Below the pieces are notes generated by a model. It did no database searches, was not told the DNA's origin, and was given only the letters and a program-made list of their open reading frames with translations. A stretch of 54,818 nt of DNA, from the NCBI RefSeq assembly GCF_000315625.1, contig NW_005434485.1:1-54818 (forward strand), given 5' to 3'. Position 1 is the stretch's first letter. Each line of letters begins with the position of its first letter. The stretch is from Guillardia theta CCMP2712 (lineage: Eukaryota; Cryptophyceae; Pyrenomonadales; Geminigeraceae). Shown here piece by piece: positions 29,650 to 39,970 of this stretch. Position numbers and translations under genes: made by a program.

Positions 29650-30011
29650 GTGGAAGCAGCTGCCGGAGGTGGTTGTGGACGAGGATGAGGAGAGGAAGAC
29701 CAGGACGACAGCACGAAGTCTTCCTTCAATTCTACAGGAAGCCAGCTGGACATGGCGGCAGCTGGAAAGCTTCCATTGCTCGAGACTAACAAAGAGAGTG
29801 AGAAGAAGCAAGAAATTCAGAAATGCAGGAGGAGAAGGAAGAGTAGAGAGGAGGAGGAGAGCAGAGCAGAAGATAAAGCAGGAGCAGCAGGAGCAGCAGG
29901 AGCAGGAGCAGGAGGAGCAGGAGGAGCAGGAGGAGCAGGAGGAGCAGGAGGAGGAGGAGCAGCAGGAGGAGCAGCAGGAGCAGGAGCAGCAGGAGCAGCA
30001 GGAGACAGTAC

Positions 30012-30902
30012 CGAGATCGCAAGTATTCCACATGTGAGCGGAGGCGAGGTGATGTTCCTCGTAGCTCGCCAAGGAAGGGAGATGGTGTCGAGAACAGCCG
30101 CGAGGACTGCGAAATCTGAGGAGGAGGAGGAGGACAAGCAAGCTACCTGCTGAGGATCGGAAGGGAGAGGGATGATGGTACGAGGCGAGGTGGCTGTTGA
30201 AGTTGGTCCAAGAGGAGGAGCCGAGGACGGGGACATAAAGCTGGGAGTACTGCGACATCAGGATGAGTCTTATATTTCAGCATCGAGGACGAGGAGGACG
30301 AGGACGAGGACGAGGAGGACGAGGACGAGGACGAGGACGAGGAAGACCTGCGAGGTTACGGCAAACGTGACGGCAGCAGAGCGAGCTCGGCGGTAGCGGT
30401 TGGCAGAGTTGAGGGAGAGAGGGTTAGAGGAAAGATGGTCTTCGGACTTAGCGATGAAGAAGATTGGAACTTTCGAGAACTCGTCGTTAAGCATCTCGCA
30501 GACTTTCTGAGATGAAAGACAATCATGATCGATCGTGAGAAGATTGATAGACAAACTCACTGATCCGATGGCTCCAAATGCGTTGTCTGTATCGCACATC
30601 ATTTGAAAACCCTGTGGAAAAAACAAATTCATCTAAAGCTCAATGTGATGCTATTCATCATCGTCATGGCCAACACAAGCACAAGCACAAGCACAAGCAC
30701 AAGCACAAGCACAAGCACAAACAAAAACATCATCATCATCATCATCAACAACATCATCATCAACTTCAACATCAACATCAACATCAACATCACCGCAACC
30801 GCCAACAACGTAACAACTTCATCATCCTCATCATCACCACCACCTCCATATCCTCAATAATAATCATCGTCTCCGTCGTCTTCATCATCATCATTCTCAT
30901 CC

Positions 30903-30934
<32 letters not shown>

Positions 30935-31291
30935 TTCATCTTCATCTTCATCATCTCCATCATCATCATCACCTCCCCCTCCTCGATCTTCATCACAGAC
31001 CTGCAATGTGTCGCATTCTTCAACCCACCAGTGCAAGTTTTCTTCCCATTCTTCTTTCAAACTTGTTTGTTCATCGTCACTTTAAACGTTTCTCATTTGC
31101 TTTCACATACTTGCTGTCATCCGTTTCCCACATCAAACCAGATGCGAAAGCATTGTCATAATCCCTTCCCAACCCCTACAGCAGATTATCAATGCATTAC
31201 AACAAAGTTGATAAGTTATTCAGATGTCATTATCATCCCCTCTATCAACTCTATCATCGACAACAATACCAACAATACCAACAAATACTCT

Positions 31292-31378
<87 letters not shown>

Positions 31379-32683
31379 TCCATCATCATCTCCATCATCA
31401 TCTCCATCATCATCACCGCCACCATCTAAATCATCGACATCGTAATCGCATGCGTCGCCATGTTCTTGGTCATCTCGATTTTACCTCCGTCAAATCATGA
31501 CAAGTACGATGATGGTAATTCACCTGGAAGGCATCAAATGATAACAGCAAACACAACTCGTTTTACTTTGAGATAATCACTCCAATATCGAACAGTATCA
31601 TCATCTATAACAATCTCTTCTTCTTCGCAACGCTGCTCCCCCTGTACTGTCTGCCGCCTTGTCTTGGATTCAACCTCATTTGCCTGGAATAATCTTGAAT
31701 GCGTGAGCAGCAGAGCACAGGAATCTACCTCATTGACATCCTCCTCCTCCTCCTCTTCCTCCTCCTCCTCCTCTCCCCCTCTTCCATCATAGTTGTCTGA
31801 AGTCACCAACGTGAGTAACCCAATGTGCCTCATCTCCAGCTCGTTCACCTTCCAGCATCCTTGCAACAAAGGGATGATGCTGTATCTGAGTTCAAAACGT
31901 CACACACGCAAGCTTGTACAACCGTCCACGGCTCACCGGTTCCGTCACGCACTTTGTAACAGCTCCTTGCCATGCTGAAGTCATACAACTTTCGCCAGCA
32001 AGACCATCCGCATCGTCCTCCAAGCACCCCTTGCGACATTCGATTAATCTCGTGCACATCCCTCGTCACTCCTCCATCTTTCCTCCTGTGTCACTCCTCC
32101 TTTCCTCCCTCTTCCTCTCCCTCTTCTCTAACCCCTCTTCTCTCTTCTCCTCCGCTCTCGCCTCCCCCCACCCTTCCCCTCCCCTCATCTCCATTTGCCT
32201 CTCCTCCCCTCCCATCCCATCCCATCCCATCCCCTCCCTTCTCCTCTCTTTTCGACTCCTCTCATCTCTTCTCTTCTCTTCTCTTCTCTTCTCTTCTCGA
32301 CTCGACTCGACTCGACTCGACTCGACTCGCTCGACTCGACTCCTCTCCTCTCCTTGCTCACCCATCGACGAAGCGAGCCTCTGTTGCTCCTGATGTCCAG
32401 CAGCATCACCCGAGGAACGCTCACGTGCTCTCCCACCTGCCGGAAGAACGCACCGCAGTCAACCTGCTCCAGCATGGTCAGCAAGGGACTCAGAAGCAAT
32501 CATGGCGGGTAGACCTCCTCAGTTGACCGACCCTCCTCATCGTATGAGGCCATCTCCTCCTGAGGTGACATGGTGAGGAAACTTGAACATTCTGCCTCCT
32601 CACTCTCTTACCTGGATGTTCCAGAAGTGAGAACCGACATAGTTGCTGTAATTTCCAAGTTGAAATGTCAAGATTTCCCGCAT
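30012..32683 (-). CDS. MSTO1: Misato/DML1 homologue, N-terminal and middle exons
   Basis: Thirteen exons were rebuilt from the ATG at 32683. Exon 1 (32612-32683) reads MREILTFQLGNYSNYVGSHF, the diagnostic Misato start. It is followed by 32515-32559, 32362-32463 (VPRVMLLDIRSNRGSL), 31937-32029, a piece starting at 31885, 31567-31683 (TVRYWSDYLK), 31485-31523, 31111-31175, 31001-31061 (WWVEECDTLQ), 30561-30611 (GFQMMCDTDNAFGAIGS), 30348-30506, 30147-30249 and 30012-30106 (LAAVLDTISLPWR). Misato proteins are tubulin/FtsZ-like proteins tied to mitochondrial distribution and chaperonin/tubulin biology. Phases agree at all joins except the exit of the exon at 31885, where the donor is uncertain. 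The C-terminal exons lie at 28.4-30 kb. Introns are mostly simple repeats. Confidence 0.88.
30284..30346. repeat. (GAGGAC)n in a Misato intron
   Basis: Hexamer GAGGAC/GAGGACGAG units begin directly after a splice donor at 30347 (minus strand). An AGGAGC tract at 29878-30000 fills the next intron but one. Confidence 0.85.
30672..30975. repeat. (ACAAGC)n and (ATC)n microsatellites in a Misato intron
   Basis: Eight or nine ACAAGC hexamers are followed by interrupted ATC triplets over 250 bp. They separate the exons ending at 31001 and starting at 30611. Confidence 0.9.
31291..31425. repeat. (ATC)n microsatellite in a Misato intron
   Basis: About 30 uninterrupted ATC triplets are followed by CATCTC-interrupted units. 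The poly-Ile, poly-His, poly-Ser and poly-Met frames over it are artefacts. Confidence 0.95.
32225..32361. repeat. (CTTCT)n and (CTCGA)n tract in Misato intron 3
   Basis: CTTCT pentamers change to CTCGA pentamers ending next to the splice donor of exon 3 at 32361. Confidence 0.9.
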
Positions 32684-33602
32684 GTCCTGAAGAATTCATG
32701 TCACGGATCATACACTTCCCGTCCACACTTTTGCACGTTTGCATTTTTTCTCTCCCTCTCCTCCTCTCCTCCTCTCCTCCTCCTCCCTCCTCCTCCTCCT
32801 CCTCCTCCTCCTCCTCCTCTCCTCCTCCTCCTCTCCTCCTCTCCTCCTCCTCCTCCCTCCTCCTCTCCTCCTCTCCTCCTCTCCTCCTCTCCTCCTCTCC
32901 TCCTCTCCTCCTCTCCTCCTCTAACCACCCGTCCTTGTTCTTCCATCCTTCTCTTTCCCTTTCCCTCTCTCCTCCCCATGCGGCTCTAAAAGGAACATCT
33001 GCTGCCTGAATTAGAATTATCTAATCCAGTATCTAATCAACATTCGCTGTCTCCGAGTATCCATTTTCACATACCTGAGGCGGACTTGCAAGGTCACTGA
33101 GTGTCACCTCAGTCAGGGCCCAGTGCTGCCCTTTAGGTCAGTCAGCAGCCGCTAGTTTCTACACCTTCCCCTTCCTCTGGCAGTGGATTCACATCCGATC
33201 CCGCCAATCTTCCGCCAGGTCAAGCGCCTTGACGGTCCTGTCTGCAAGTACTGTTCAAGTCACGCCAGTGAAGCGACTCTCCTGATCATCGGATGGTTCT
33301 CGCGATGCTTTAAATTCAGTAAATTGGTATTATTGTCTCTTAGAGTCACTATCTTTGAATCAACCATCAACAGTTGATGGATATGATCCTCTAGTATCCG
33401 GCAGCACCGCCGAGTCCGGCAAACACTCATGCTTATCATCCGATCGTCAAGTCCGATCTGTCCCATCACCATCCCATCACCTTCCTCAGCTCAGAAAGTT
33501 GATCAGGGCTCGTGCTGGTGCTCGGAGCCCAACTCTCCTCATCCTCTGCCAGCTGCACACAGCGACCGTGAACCGGGTGAGCGTACAGGACTACTTCCTC
33601 GC
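32684..33602. other. Region between Misato and the Zn2Cys6-PAS gene
   Basis: It contains a CTCCTC/CTCCTCT tract (32757-32925) directly upstream of the Misato start. From 33040 to 33300 on the minus strand there are short splice-like segments that could be exons, for example one reading WALTEVTLSDLASPPQ, but I could not connect them. They might be 5' untranslated exons or chance. Confidence 0.4.
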
Positions 33603-35379
33603 TCACAATAAGTTTGCGCTGTTCTGCATCCTCAGGATCTGCTCAGCCATGGACACAACCGGAAGGAATTTCTGCTCGAGATCTCTCGCCACCAGCCGGA
33701 GCCTCTGCTCCCCCTCCATGGTCTTCTGCATCCCCTCTATCGTCTCGCTCTGCCATCACTCGTCATCAACCCCTCCTCAACCCCTCTGCGCCCCCCCCCC
33801 TCTTCCCTCGTGCTCGTGCTCGTGCTCGTACTCGTGCTCATGCTCATGCTCCTGATCCTCCTGTTCCCTCTCTTACTCCTCCTGATCCTGATCCTGATCC
33901 TGATCCTGATCCTCATCCTGATCCTCATCCTGATCCTCATCCTCCTCCTTCTCTTCTCTCACCGCATACAGGTCGGGCTCGATGTCGTCCCGCAGCGTGT
34001 CGTAGCCTCTCCCAGCGATCGTATGCCTCGAGACAGCCATCAGCGCGCTGCTGTCGTGTTGCACAGCATTCTCAAATTCTCCCTTAGAAACCTGCCCAGC
34101 TGCAGTTCAGCTGCGTTCGACTTAGAGGGGTCGACTCACCGGAATGATGCAGCTGTTGAAAGCGATTACTCGCCCAGCGGCGTCAAACTCCTGCTGCTGC
34201 AGCAGCTTTGCTACGACGCAAGAGGACGACTGGTTGTCTTGAAGGTTCCTCACCCTGGCCAGGATCTCGAAAGGTCTGCCTGGTTGCAAGATGAACGCCA
34301 AGGTCCCGAACATAGCATAGCAGAAGTAGTTGAACTCCGTTGACAAGATAGGAAGCTCCCTGCTCCCCAGCCTGGAGATCGTCTCCTCCACGTGCAGCCC
34401 AAGCATCCGACTCAGACTCTCCGACACGTACACCTCAGTCCCTTTCCCCGTCAAGGGGTCGAAGCTTTGCCTTGCAACGCCAACCTCGCTGATGGCGTCG
34501 TAGAAGATCTTCTCCATCTGATTTGCGTTCGCCGAGTTGAAGGTTCCTTTCGCGTGAGCCTGCGCAGCCTTGGCCAGGTTGTACCGCATGATGACCTCGA
34601 TCGCGTGGAAGGCTCGTCTCGTCACGATCTCAAGGTACGGAGGAAGCGTGTGAAACACTTTCATCAGCTGCCTTGAGTCAAACCCAAACTCCCAGTGGCG
34701 GGACAGTAGAAAGCTCGGCCACCCCATGTTGATCACCCGCTCTTCTAACAGCGAAGCTTGATCGAACTTGATCGTTCGAGTTGTGAATTGCAGCGGCCAT
34801 TCCACCGTAGTCAATGCGAGTGCACGACTAACCAATGCATCTCCCTCCTCTCTCAAAGTCCCCTCCTCCCTCCAAGTCCCTTCTTCCCCTTCTTCCCCCA
34901 CAGGTCGTCGTGCCCTGACCGCAACCGCCTCCTGCTCGTCATCGACGCATAGAGCCTGCCTCCCAAGCCTCACGCAGCGCGAGCATGGCCGCTGGTCATC
35001 GCACTTGGTCTTGACACTCCTGCACACCACACACGCGATTGAGATTCTCTTGCCATGAACGTAACCCGGCTCCTTGGACTTCTTGATCCGGACACATCGA
35101 TGTGCTATGCCAAACTCTTTACATTTCCAGGACCTCCCGTCAGCGCCTTCACTTGCGTACATCCTCTCCTTACCTCGTGCAAGGCTGCTGCTCGTCACAT
35201 TTTTGCTTCGCGTCTCTGCAGGGTTTACACGCAACCCTCATGCGGGGCTTCCGACTGGCTGAGGGCTCATCTGCGTCCCTACCAGAGCCTTGCTCTGGAT
35301 CGCTTTCTGGAGAACCTGGAGACCCGCTCTCCTCTCGCTTGCTGCTTACTGCGGGTCCATCCTCTCTCACAATGATCAT
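33603..35379 (-). CDS. Transcription factor with two Zn2Cys6 clusters and a PAS-like domain
   Basis: Four exons (35174-35379, 34140-35133, 33963-34082, 33603-33749) add up to 488 residues. The first ATG is at 35379. Cluster 1 (CKPCRDAKQKCDEQQPC) is interrupted by the first intron (40 nt, boundaries less sure); the downstream part supplies CKEFGIAHRC. Cluster 2 is complete (CVVCRSVKTKCDDQRPCSRC, then VRLGRQALC). The C-terminal part has SESLSRMLGLHVEETIS and a strand-rich segment (FGTLAFILQPGRPFEILARV...GRVIAFNSCIIP). This resembles the PAS domain of ERT1/AcuK-type regulators and is an inference. The last two exons give an acidic and helical tail. An in-frame stop at 34122 lies inside intron 2 and is removed by splicing. 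Cluster sequences resemble those of the array at 2.6-14.5 kb, so the two are probably related. Confidence 0.78.
33882..33945. repeat. (TGATCC)n in intron 3 of the Zn2Cys6-PAS gene
   Basis: TGATCC/TCATCC hexamers lie in this intron, with a CTCGTG tract at 33810-33845 nearby. Confidence 0.85.
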
Positions 35380-35417
35380 CTCTTGACCTTCTGACTTTGT
35401 TATCGGCTCTGTCCAGC

Positions 35418-35692
35418 CCTGCACCCTTCCTGTCTCCCTATCTCCTGCTTCCTTCCTGTCTCCTTTTCTCCTGCACCCTTCCTGTCTCCCTATCTCCTGC
35501 TTCCTTCCTGTCTCCTTTTCTCCTGCACCCTTCCTGTCTCCCTATCTCCTGCTTCCTTCCTGTCTCCTTTTCTCCTGCACCCTTCCTGTCTCCCTATCTC
35601 CTGCTTCCTTCCTGTCTCCTTTTCTCCTGTACCCTTCCTGTCTCCCTATCTCCTGCTTCCTTCCTGTCTCCCTATCCCCTGCACCCTTCCTG
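35418..35692. repeat. 52-bp minisatellite, about five copies
   Basis: The unit is a pyrimidine-rich 52-mer containing CCTTCCTGTCTCCCTATC, just upstream of the Zn2Cys6-PAS gene. The 148-codon plus-strand frame over it is repeat-derived. Confidence 0.9.
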
Positions 35693-36112
35693 CACTGCCT
35701 GTCCTCGAAGGGGAGCAATTAAAATTCATCCCCATATCTCCTTCGTTGTTCATCTTATTATGTCTGTTATGTCTATAAAGCTGCCTTTTGTCCTTTCTAA
35801 ATCTATCTCTGGGGCGAACTGGTTTGATATAGAGCATTGGTAGGATATTTTTCCTCCTTAACTTTGAGTAAAAGGTGATTTCCTCCTAATGAGAGTTTTA
35901 CTGAAATATGATCTAGTCGGACTCCGGGTGTGAACCGGGGCCGGTATTTTTTTTTTCTTTTACAGCAGCTCTCTGATGTTTTTTTTAAGGTGTTCTCTTT
36001 TTTCTCTGGTCAAATGAAATTCCCTGGTCAAAACTCGGCGGAGAGATCACATTCCGATAGAGGGAGCATGAGAGGGGAGCCAAGGGGAGCAGAGCAGAGG
36101 GGAGATGAACAG

Positions 36113-36457
36113 AGAGTAGTAGAGGGTAGCAGCGAACAGAGAGAGTAGTAGAGGGTAGCAGCGAACAGAGAGAGTAGTAGAGGGTAGCAGCGAACAGAGA
36201 GAGTAGTAGAGGGTAGCAGCGAACAGAGAGAGTAGTAGAGGGTAGCAGCGAACAGAGAGAGTAGTAGAGGGTAGCAGCGAACAGAGAGAGTAGTAGAGGG
36301 TAGCAGCGAACAGAGAGAGTAGTAGAGGGTAGCAGCGAACAGAGAGAGTAGTAGAGGGTAGCAGCGAACAGAGAGAGTAGTAGAGGGTAGCAGCGAACAG
36401 AGAGAGTAGTAGAGGGTAGCAGCGAACAGAGAGAGTAGTAGAGGGTAGCAGCGAACA
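36113..36457. repeat. 29-bp minisatellite, about twelve copies
   Basis: The unit is AGTAGTAGAGGGTAGCAGCG plus AACAGAGAG. Because 29 is not a multiple of three and no minus-strand frame has a stop, the three frames merge into a 29-residue periodic fake protein. Confidence 0.95.
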
Positions 36458-36730
36458 GATGAAGAGTTCTGTGACGAGACGAAGCAAAACGAGATCGACC
36501 AGAGAGGGGCAGAGATCAGCAAAGACAAGTGAAGTAAGGGCAGAGGATGACAAAAGGGAGGAGAGAGGAGAGGAGACAAGCAGCGAATAGAAACGACCAA
36601 GGTCACGAGGGTCCAAGAGAAAGAGATGAAACGTCAGAACATTTCGTATCAGATAGAAGCAATAAATAGGAACAGAAATAGACAATATAGGAATAGAAGC
36701 AGACAACATTAATCAGATGCAGAAAACGAG

Positions 36731-37134
36731 ATGGCTGGACTTGCTTTTGCGGTGTCTGGATGGAGTAAATATGCCCTGGAATCTCTCGTTCTGAAACGCC
36801 TCTCCAGAAGCGCAAACATGGAAATGCAAAAGGCATCAACAGCCCCATCGGATTGCACAAGTAAGGACGTATTCAGCACCTGAAAGGCTCCTTTGTTGTC
36901 GATGTCTTTTTATGCTCCCTGTCTTGTTGTTCATCTTACACTATCGTAGGTGAGAGCAGCTCAGTCGTGGGTCCTCCTTACACCTGGAGGGAGATGGCGA
37001 GGAGACCGTTTGCTCAGTGTCTTGGGATGATTGTGGTTGTTCTTTCTGCCCTCATTGTCACCGTAATCGCTGTTGCTGGCACGCGAGCTGAAAAGTGTGT
37101 CTGGATCCACGGTGTCTGTTATGATCGTCCATGA
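36731..37134 (+). CDS. Small single-pass membrane protein, 104 residues, two exons
   Basis: Exon 1 (36731-36860) starts MAGLAFAVSGWSKYALESL and ends at a strong GTAAGG donor. Exon 2 (36950-37134) starts after TATCGTAG and joins in phase. Residues 1-55 are soluble and Ser/Lys-rich. About 72-92 form one membrane helix (MIVVVLSALIVTVIAVAG). The last 16 residues carry two cysteines (KCVWIHGVC) and could form a disulphide outside the cytosol. No family is recognised. It was too short and split to show as one long frame. It converges with the Fea1-like gene. Confidence 0.6.
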
Positions 37135-37466
37135 ATCTAGTTGAATGTTGAGTACTCATAAAAAGTAGTTTACATCCTATCTCTTACTTCGCTTGCTGCC
37201 TTTGCTTTTCATTTCCGCAACTTGCCTTTCGCCTAGTCTTGTCTTTTCTCTACCCTTTCCGCACTTGTTTCAGGCTCTTTCCCGCACATTGTGGGGCTTG
37301 TTCCTTTCTTTGCAGTCAGTCAGTATGTTCACTTCATGTATCGACATGCATTCTCTTGATTGAGAAACTTAGCCACCTCATCGGCCTACAATCTTGCTGA
37401 AAACTCATTGAAATGATAGTTTATTCATAGCTAGTAAAAACATCTCATGTTGTAGTTCATTCATAG

Positions 37467-38837
37467 CTAGTAAACATATCTCATGTTATGAACCAACAGA
37501 GCGCTGAACATCACTATCAAGAAGGAGAAGGATGGAAGTGCGAGGGAGCCTGCGCTTACTTGCTTCGGCATCTTCACATTCCCACACACATCAGATCGGG
37601 CGTAGCTGCTAGTGAACAGCGACTTGTCATCGCTGCACTTGTCAAACTTGGCATTGGGGTAAGCTTCATCCAGCGAGCCAATGTCGTCACACTTAATGCC
37701 CATCTTGTTGAGATTTTTCCCGCTGAACGACTCCTTCACGACTGACCAGTTGGGGCGTTTGGCATTGGAGATAATGACTTCCTCCTTCACCTTGGCGGCG
37801 GCTGTGGGATCCACGTCATGCAACCAGGGGAGCGCAGCGGCACAGAAGGCCCAGGCCTCTGCCTTGATCTTGGCGAGGTTGGAGTCTGAAGTTATGTCTG
37901 CGGAGGAGGCCTCATACGAGTACACGATGCAAGCTTGAACGACAGGAACCATCAGTTGAGCTCTGATGCACTTGAACGATTCCGCCACCTCAGCAGCTTT
38001 GTCAGGAGTCTGAAGGTATCGCTGCGCAGCGGTGAACTGGTACATGAGCTCCCAGTTGACTCGCGACGATCCGCCATTGCCGATGATGTACCCGTAGGTC
38101 TTGAAGTCCTTCGACATCTTCTCCGCTAGCATGTACGGAGCGTAGCCGAGGCCCTGGCCGTCCACCTCGCCGTCCTCTTGGCTCCCATCCTCTAGGCTGC
38201 CGACATAGAAGGCCCATGCCTCGTCTAGCGTGTGAGCTGCTCCGTTGGCCTCGAACCTTGAGTTACCCAGACTGACGTCGTTGTAGCCAGCCAGAGCTCC
38301 TTCGATCTCGTGCAGGACGTAGAGCCAGTCGATGGTGTACTGAGCCAACTTCTTTGTCATCTGCGATCGGGCGCTGTCTGTCTTGGCGAGATCTCCAGTG
38401 GCATAAGTGCCGTACTTGACTTCGTCCTTGCCGTCCAGAACTGCTCGCATGTGGTCGTCCGCGAAAGTCCACGTTTGCCAGAAGGCGTGTGCCATCTTCG
38501 CAAAGGGTTCAGACCGCGGGAAGGTGCTAGAAGGATCTTTGTAGATGTTTGCCATGTCTTGCAAGGTTCTGTACTTGACAGGATCTGACGACTTCATCGA
38601 CCCTCCACCTTCAGTGTAAATTTTCTTGGCTGCTGTCCAGTCATTCTTTGCCAATTCGATTCCTCGCAAGTCCAGGTCAATCTCTGAGTGCTCTTTGACA
38701 TCAGACACTGGAACGTAGCCAGCGAGACTACCCGCCTTCACAGCCACGTTTCCACCGGAGTAACCAGAACTAGAGCTGTCCTCCTCGCAGCTTGACGCCA
38801 GAAGGAGAGAGGCGAGAATGAAGAGCTTCACGAGCAT
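37467..38837 (-). CDS. Fea1-like low-iron-inducible extracellular protein
   Basis: The frame gives 456 residues from the ATG at 38837, which directly follows a splice acceptor (TTTGCAG), so a 5' UTR intron is likely. The N-terminus is a signal peptide ending in a Cys (MLVKLFILASLLLASSC). The body has the Fea1 pattern: IDLDLRGIELAKNDWTAAKK, then IYTEGGGSMKSSD and RTLQDMAN, repeated more loosely in the second half (ANGAAHTLDEAWAFYVGSL). Fea1/H43 proteins are secreted in iron-starved green algae and help iron uptake, and related genes occur in other algae. A C-terminal hydrophobic stretch (SFSFLIVMFSALLV) could be a GPI or membrane anchor. It begins inside a 46-nt segment that looks like an intron (see findings). 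Exact role and iron regulation are inferred from the family. Confidence 0.8.
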   Translation of the reverse strand: MLVKLFILASLLLASSCEEDSSSSGYSGGNVAVKAGSLAGYVPVSDVKEHSEIDLDLRGIELAKNDWTAAKKIYTEGGGSMKSSDPVKYRTLQDMANIYKDPSSTFPRSEPFAKMAHAFWQTWTFADDHMRAVLDGKDEVKYGTYATGDLAKTDSARSQMTKKLAQYTIDWLYVLHEIEGALAGYNDVSLGNSRFEANGAAHTLDEAWAFYVGSLEDGSQEDGEVDGQGLGYAPYMLAEKMSKDFKTYGYIIGNGGSSRVNWELMYQFTAAQRYLQTPDKAAEVAESFKCIRAQLMVPVVQACIVYSYEASSADITSDSNLAKIKAEAWAFCAAALPWLHDVDPTAAAKVKEEVIISNAKRPNWSVVKESFSGKNLNKMGIKCDDIGSLDEAYPNAKFDKCSDDKSLFTSSYARSDVCGNVKMPKQVSAGSLALPSFSFLIVMFSALLVHNMRYVY

Positions 38838-39010
38838 CTGCAAAGACAAATTAGACAACCATACTACGACACCACCACAAGGCAAGATTCAAGTCTTGAA
38901 AACCAAAAGAACATCTTCAAAATAGACACATCCATGACTTGGATTATCGCCTAACTTCCTCCTCACATTCTAGTAAAATGTACTAAGATGATCCAAGACA
39001 ATGGCACAAA

Positions 39011-39232
39011 TAGGAGCAAGAGCAAGAGCAAGAGCAAGAGCAAGAGCAAGAGCAAGAGCAAGAGCAAGAGCAAGAGCAAGAGCAAGAGCAAGAGCAAGAG
39101 CAAGAGCAAGAGCAAGAGCAAGAGCAAGAGCAAGAGCAAGAGCAAGAGCAAGAGCAAGAGCAAGAGCAAGAGCAAGAGCAAGAGCAAGAGCAAGAGCAAG
39201 AGCAAGAGCAAGAGCAAGAGCAAGAGCAAGAG
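39011..39232. repeat. (GAGCAA)n microsatellite, about 36 copies
   Basis: A perfect hexamer tract lies 170 bp upstream of the Fea1-like start. Apparent Ser-Lys, Arg-Ala and poly-Leu proteins here are shadows. Confidence 0.95.
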
Positions 39233-39676
39233 AGAGAAAGCGAAAGAGGAAAGGAGAACGGAGGAACGTGGAGCCAGAACTGTGAGGGAGAAGAAGAGCG
39301 GATCGATGTAAAATTTATACGCAGATAGGGGTAGGGGAACAGGGGGCCTCCTCTAGCCAGGGTACTTTTTCATCTCAAATCACTAAAAGTTAGACTGTAA
39401 AAGGGGGTGGGTAGTAAGAAAATCAGGAATTCTGGGGTAGGGGGTGGGGCTGGTCAGAACCCTCCACATGTCCCTGGTCAAAACGCTGGTCAAACTAGAC
39501 ATGGGATTGAAATTACATCCTTTTATAAAACTAGCTGTTTGTCACGGCGATGCCCGGGAAGAATTTCACATCTACACAAGTAAGTTAGTCTTCTTTTTCA
39601 GTCAATAAAACAGAGTCTACACAGGTTTTCTAAGGAAACTGATGTCACATGTGAGTCATTGATCATTCTTCCTTCT

Positions 39677-39820
39677 TCTCATCATCTATTCCTCAAGGTT
39701 GCTTTCGATCTCCACATGATCTTACTCTGTCTTCCAAACAATAGCTCCTTCATCATCTATTCCTCAAGGTTGCTTTCAATCTCCACATGATCTTACTCTG
39801 TCTTGCAAACAGTAGCTCCT
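39677..39820. repeat. 72-bp tandem duplication
   Basis: The segment starting CATCATCTATTCCTCAAGG occurs twice in succession, with a few substitutions. A short run of CAAATCT heptamer-like units follows at 39918-39955. Confidence 0.85.
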
Positions 39821-39970
39821 GGGAGCGAAAGCCTAATTACTTGCTGATCCTAGAACTTGTTGTCTTGCTGTCCCTTTCCTCGACTCTTGTCAATCTACTC
39901 AAAGCCTCTGCCGATCAATCTCAAATCTCAAATCTCAGATCTCAAATCTCAAATCTTTCTCTTGACCTGT

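Larger units (their letters stand above)
28430..30011 (-). other. Probable 3' exons of the Misato gene, not fully resolved
   Basis: Downstream of the well-supported exons, short splice-bounded segments look coding on the minus strand. One near 29310-29345 reads KTFSMHCVLRG. One near 29000-29060 reads NETTQQKDRETLMQNVFQ. One near 28565-28625 reads MRAPLTLPVTFPTKLFSAQ. One near 28470-28515 reads IIRDVSSPVEPSTVSQMAS. The VLRG and PFP/TFP-type motifs match the expected order in the Misato C-terminal half. The segment near 29700-29780 is ambiguous between frames. The stop was not found and may lie next to or beyond the N gap. The tracts between are microsatellites (GAGGGC at 29593-29640 and others). 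Confidence 0.4.

Noticed and set aside
31192-31500. Poly-His, poly-Ser, poly-Ile and poly-Met frames
   Set aside because: They are an ATC microsatellite inside a Misato intron.
34122-34139. Stop codon of the Zn2Cys6-PAS gene at 34122
   Set aside because: It lies within a GT-AG intron; splicing at 34140/34082 continues the frame through two more exons in phase.
36028-36709. Repetitive minus-strand frames of about 190 and 220 codons
   Set aside because: They read a 29-bp minisatellite with no stop in any frame; periodic residues follow from the unit length.
38963-39311. Long Ser-Lys, Arg-Ala and poly-Leu frames
   Set aside because: They are translations of a perfect GAGCAA microsatellite; all frames are open for trivial reasons.
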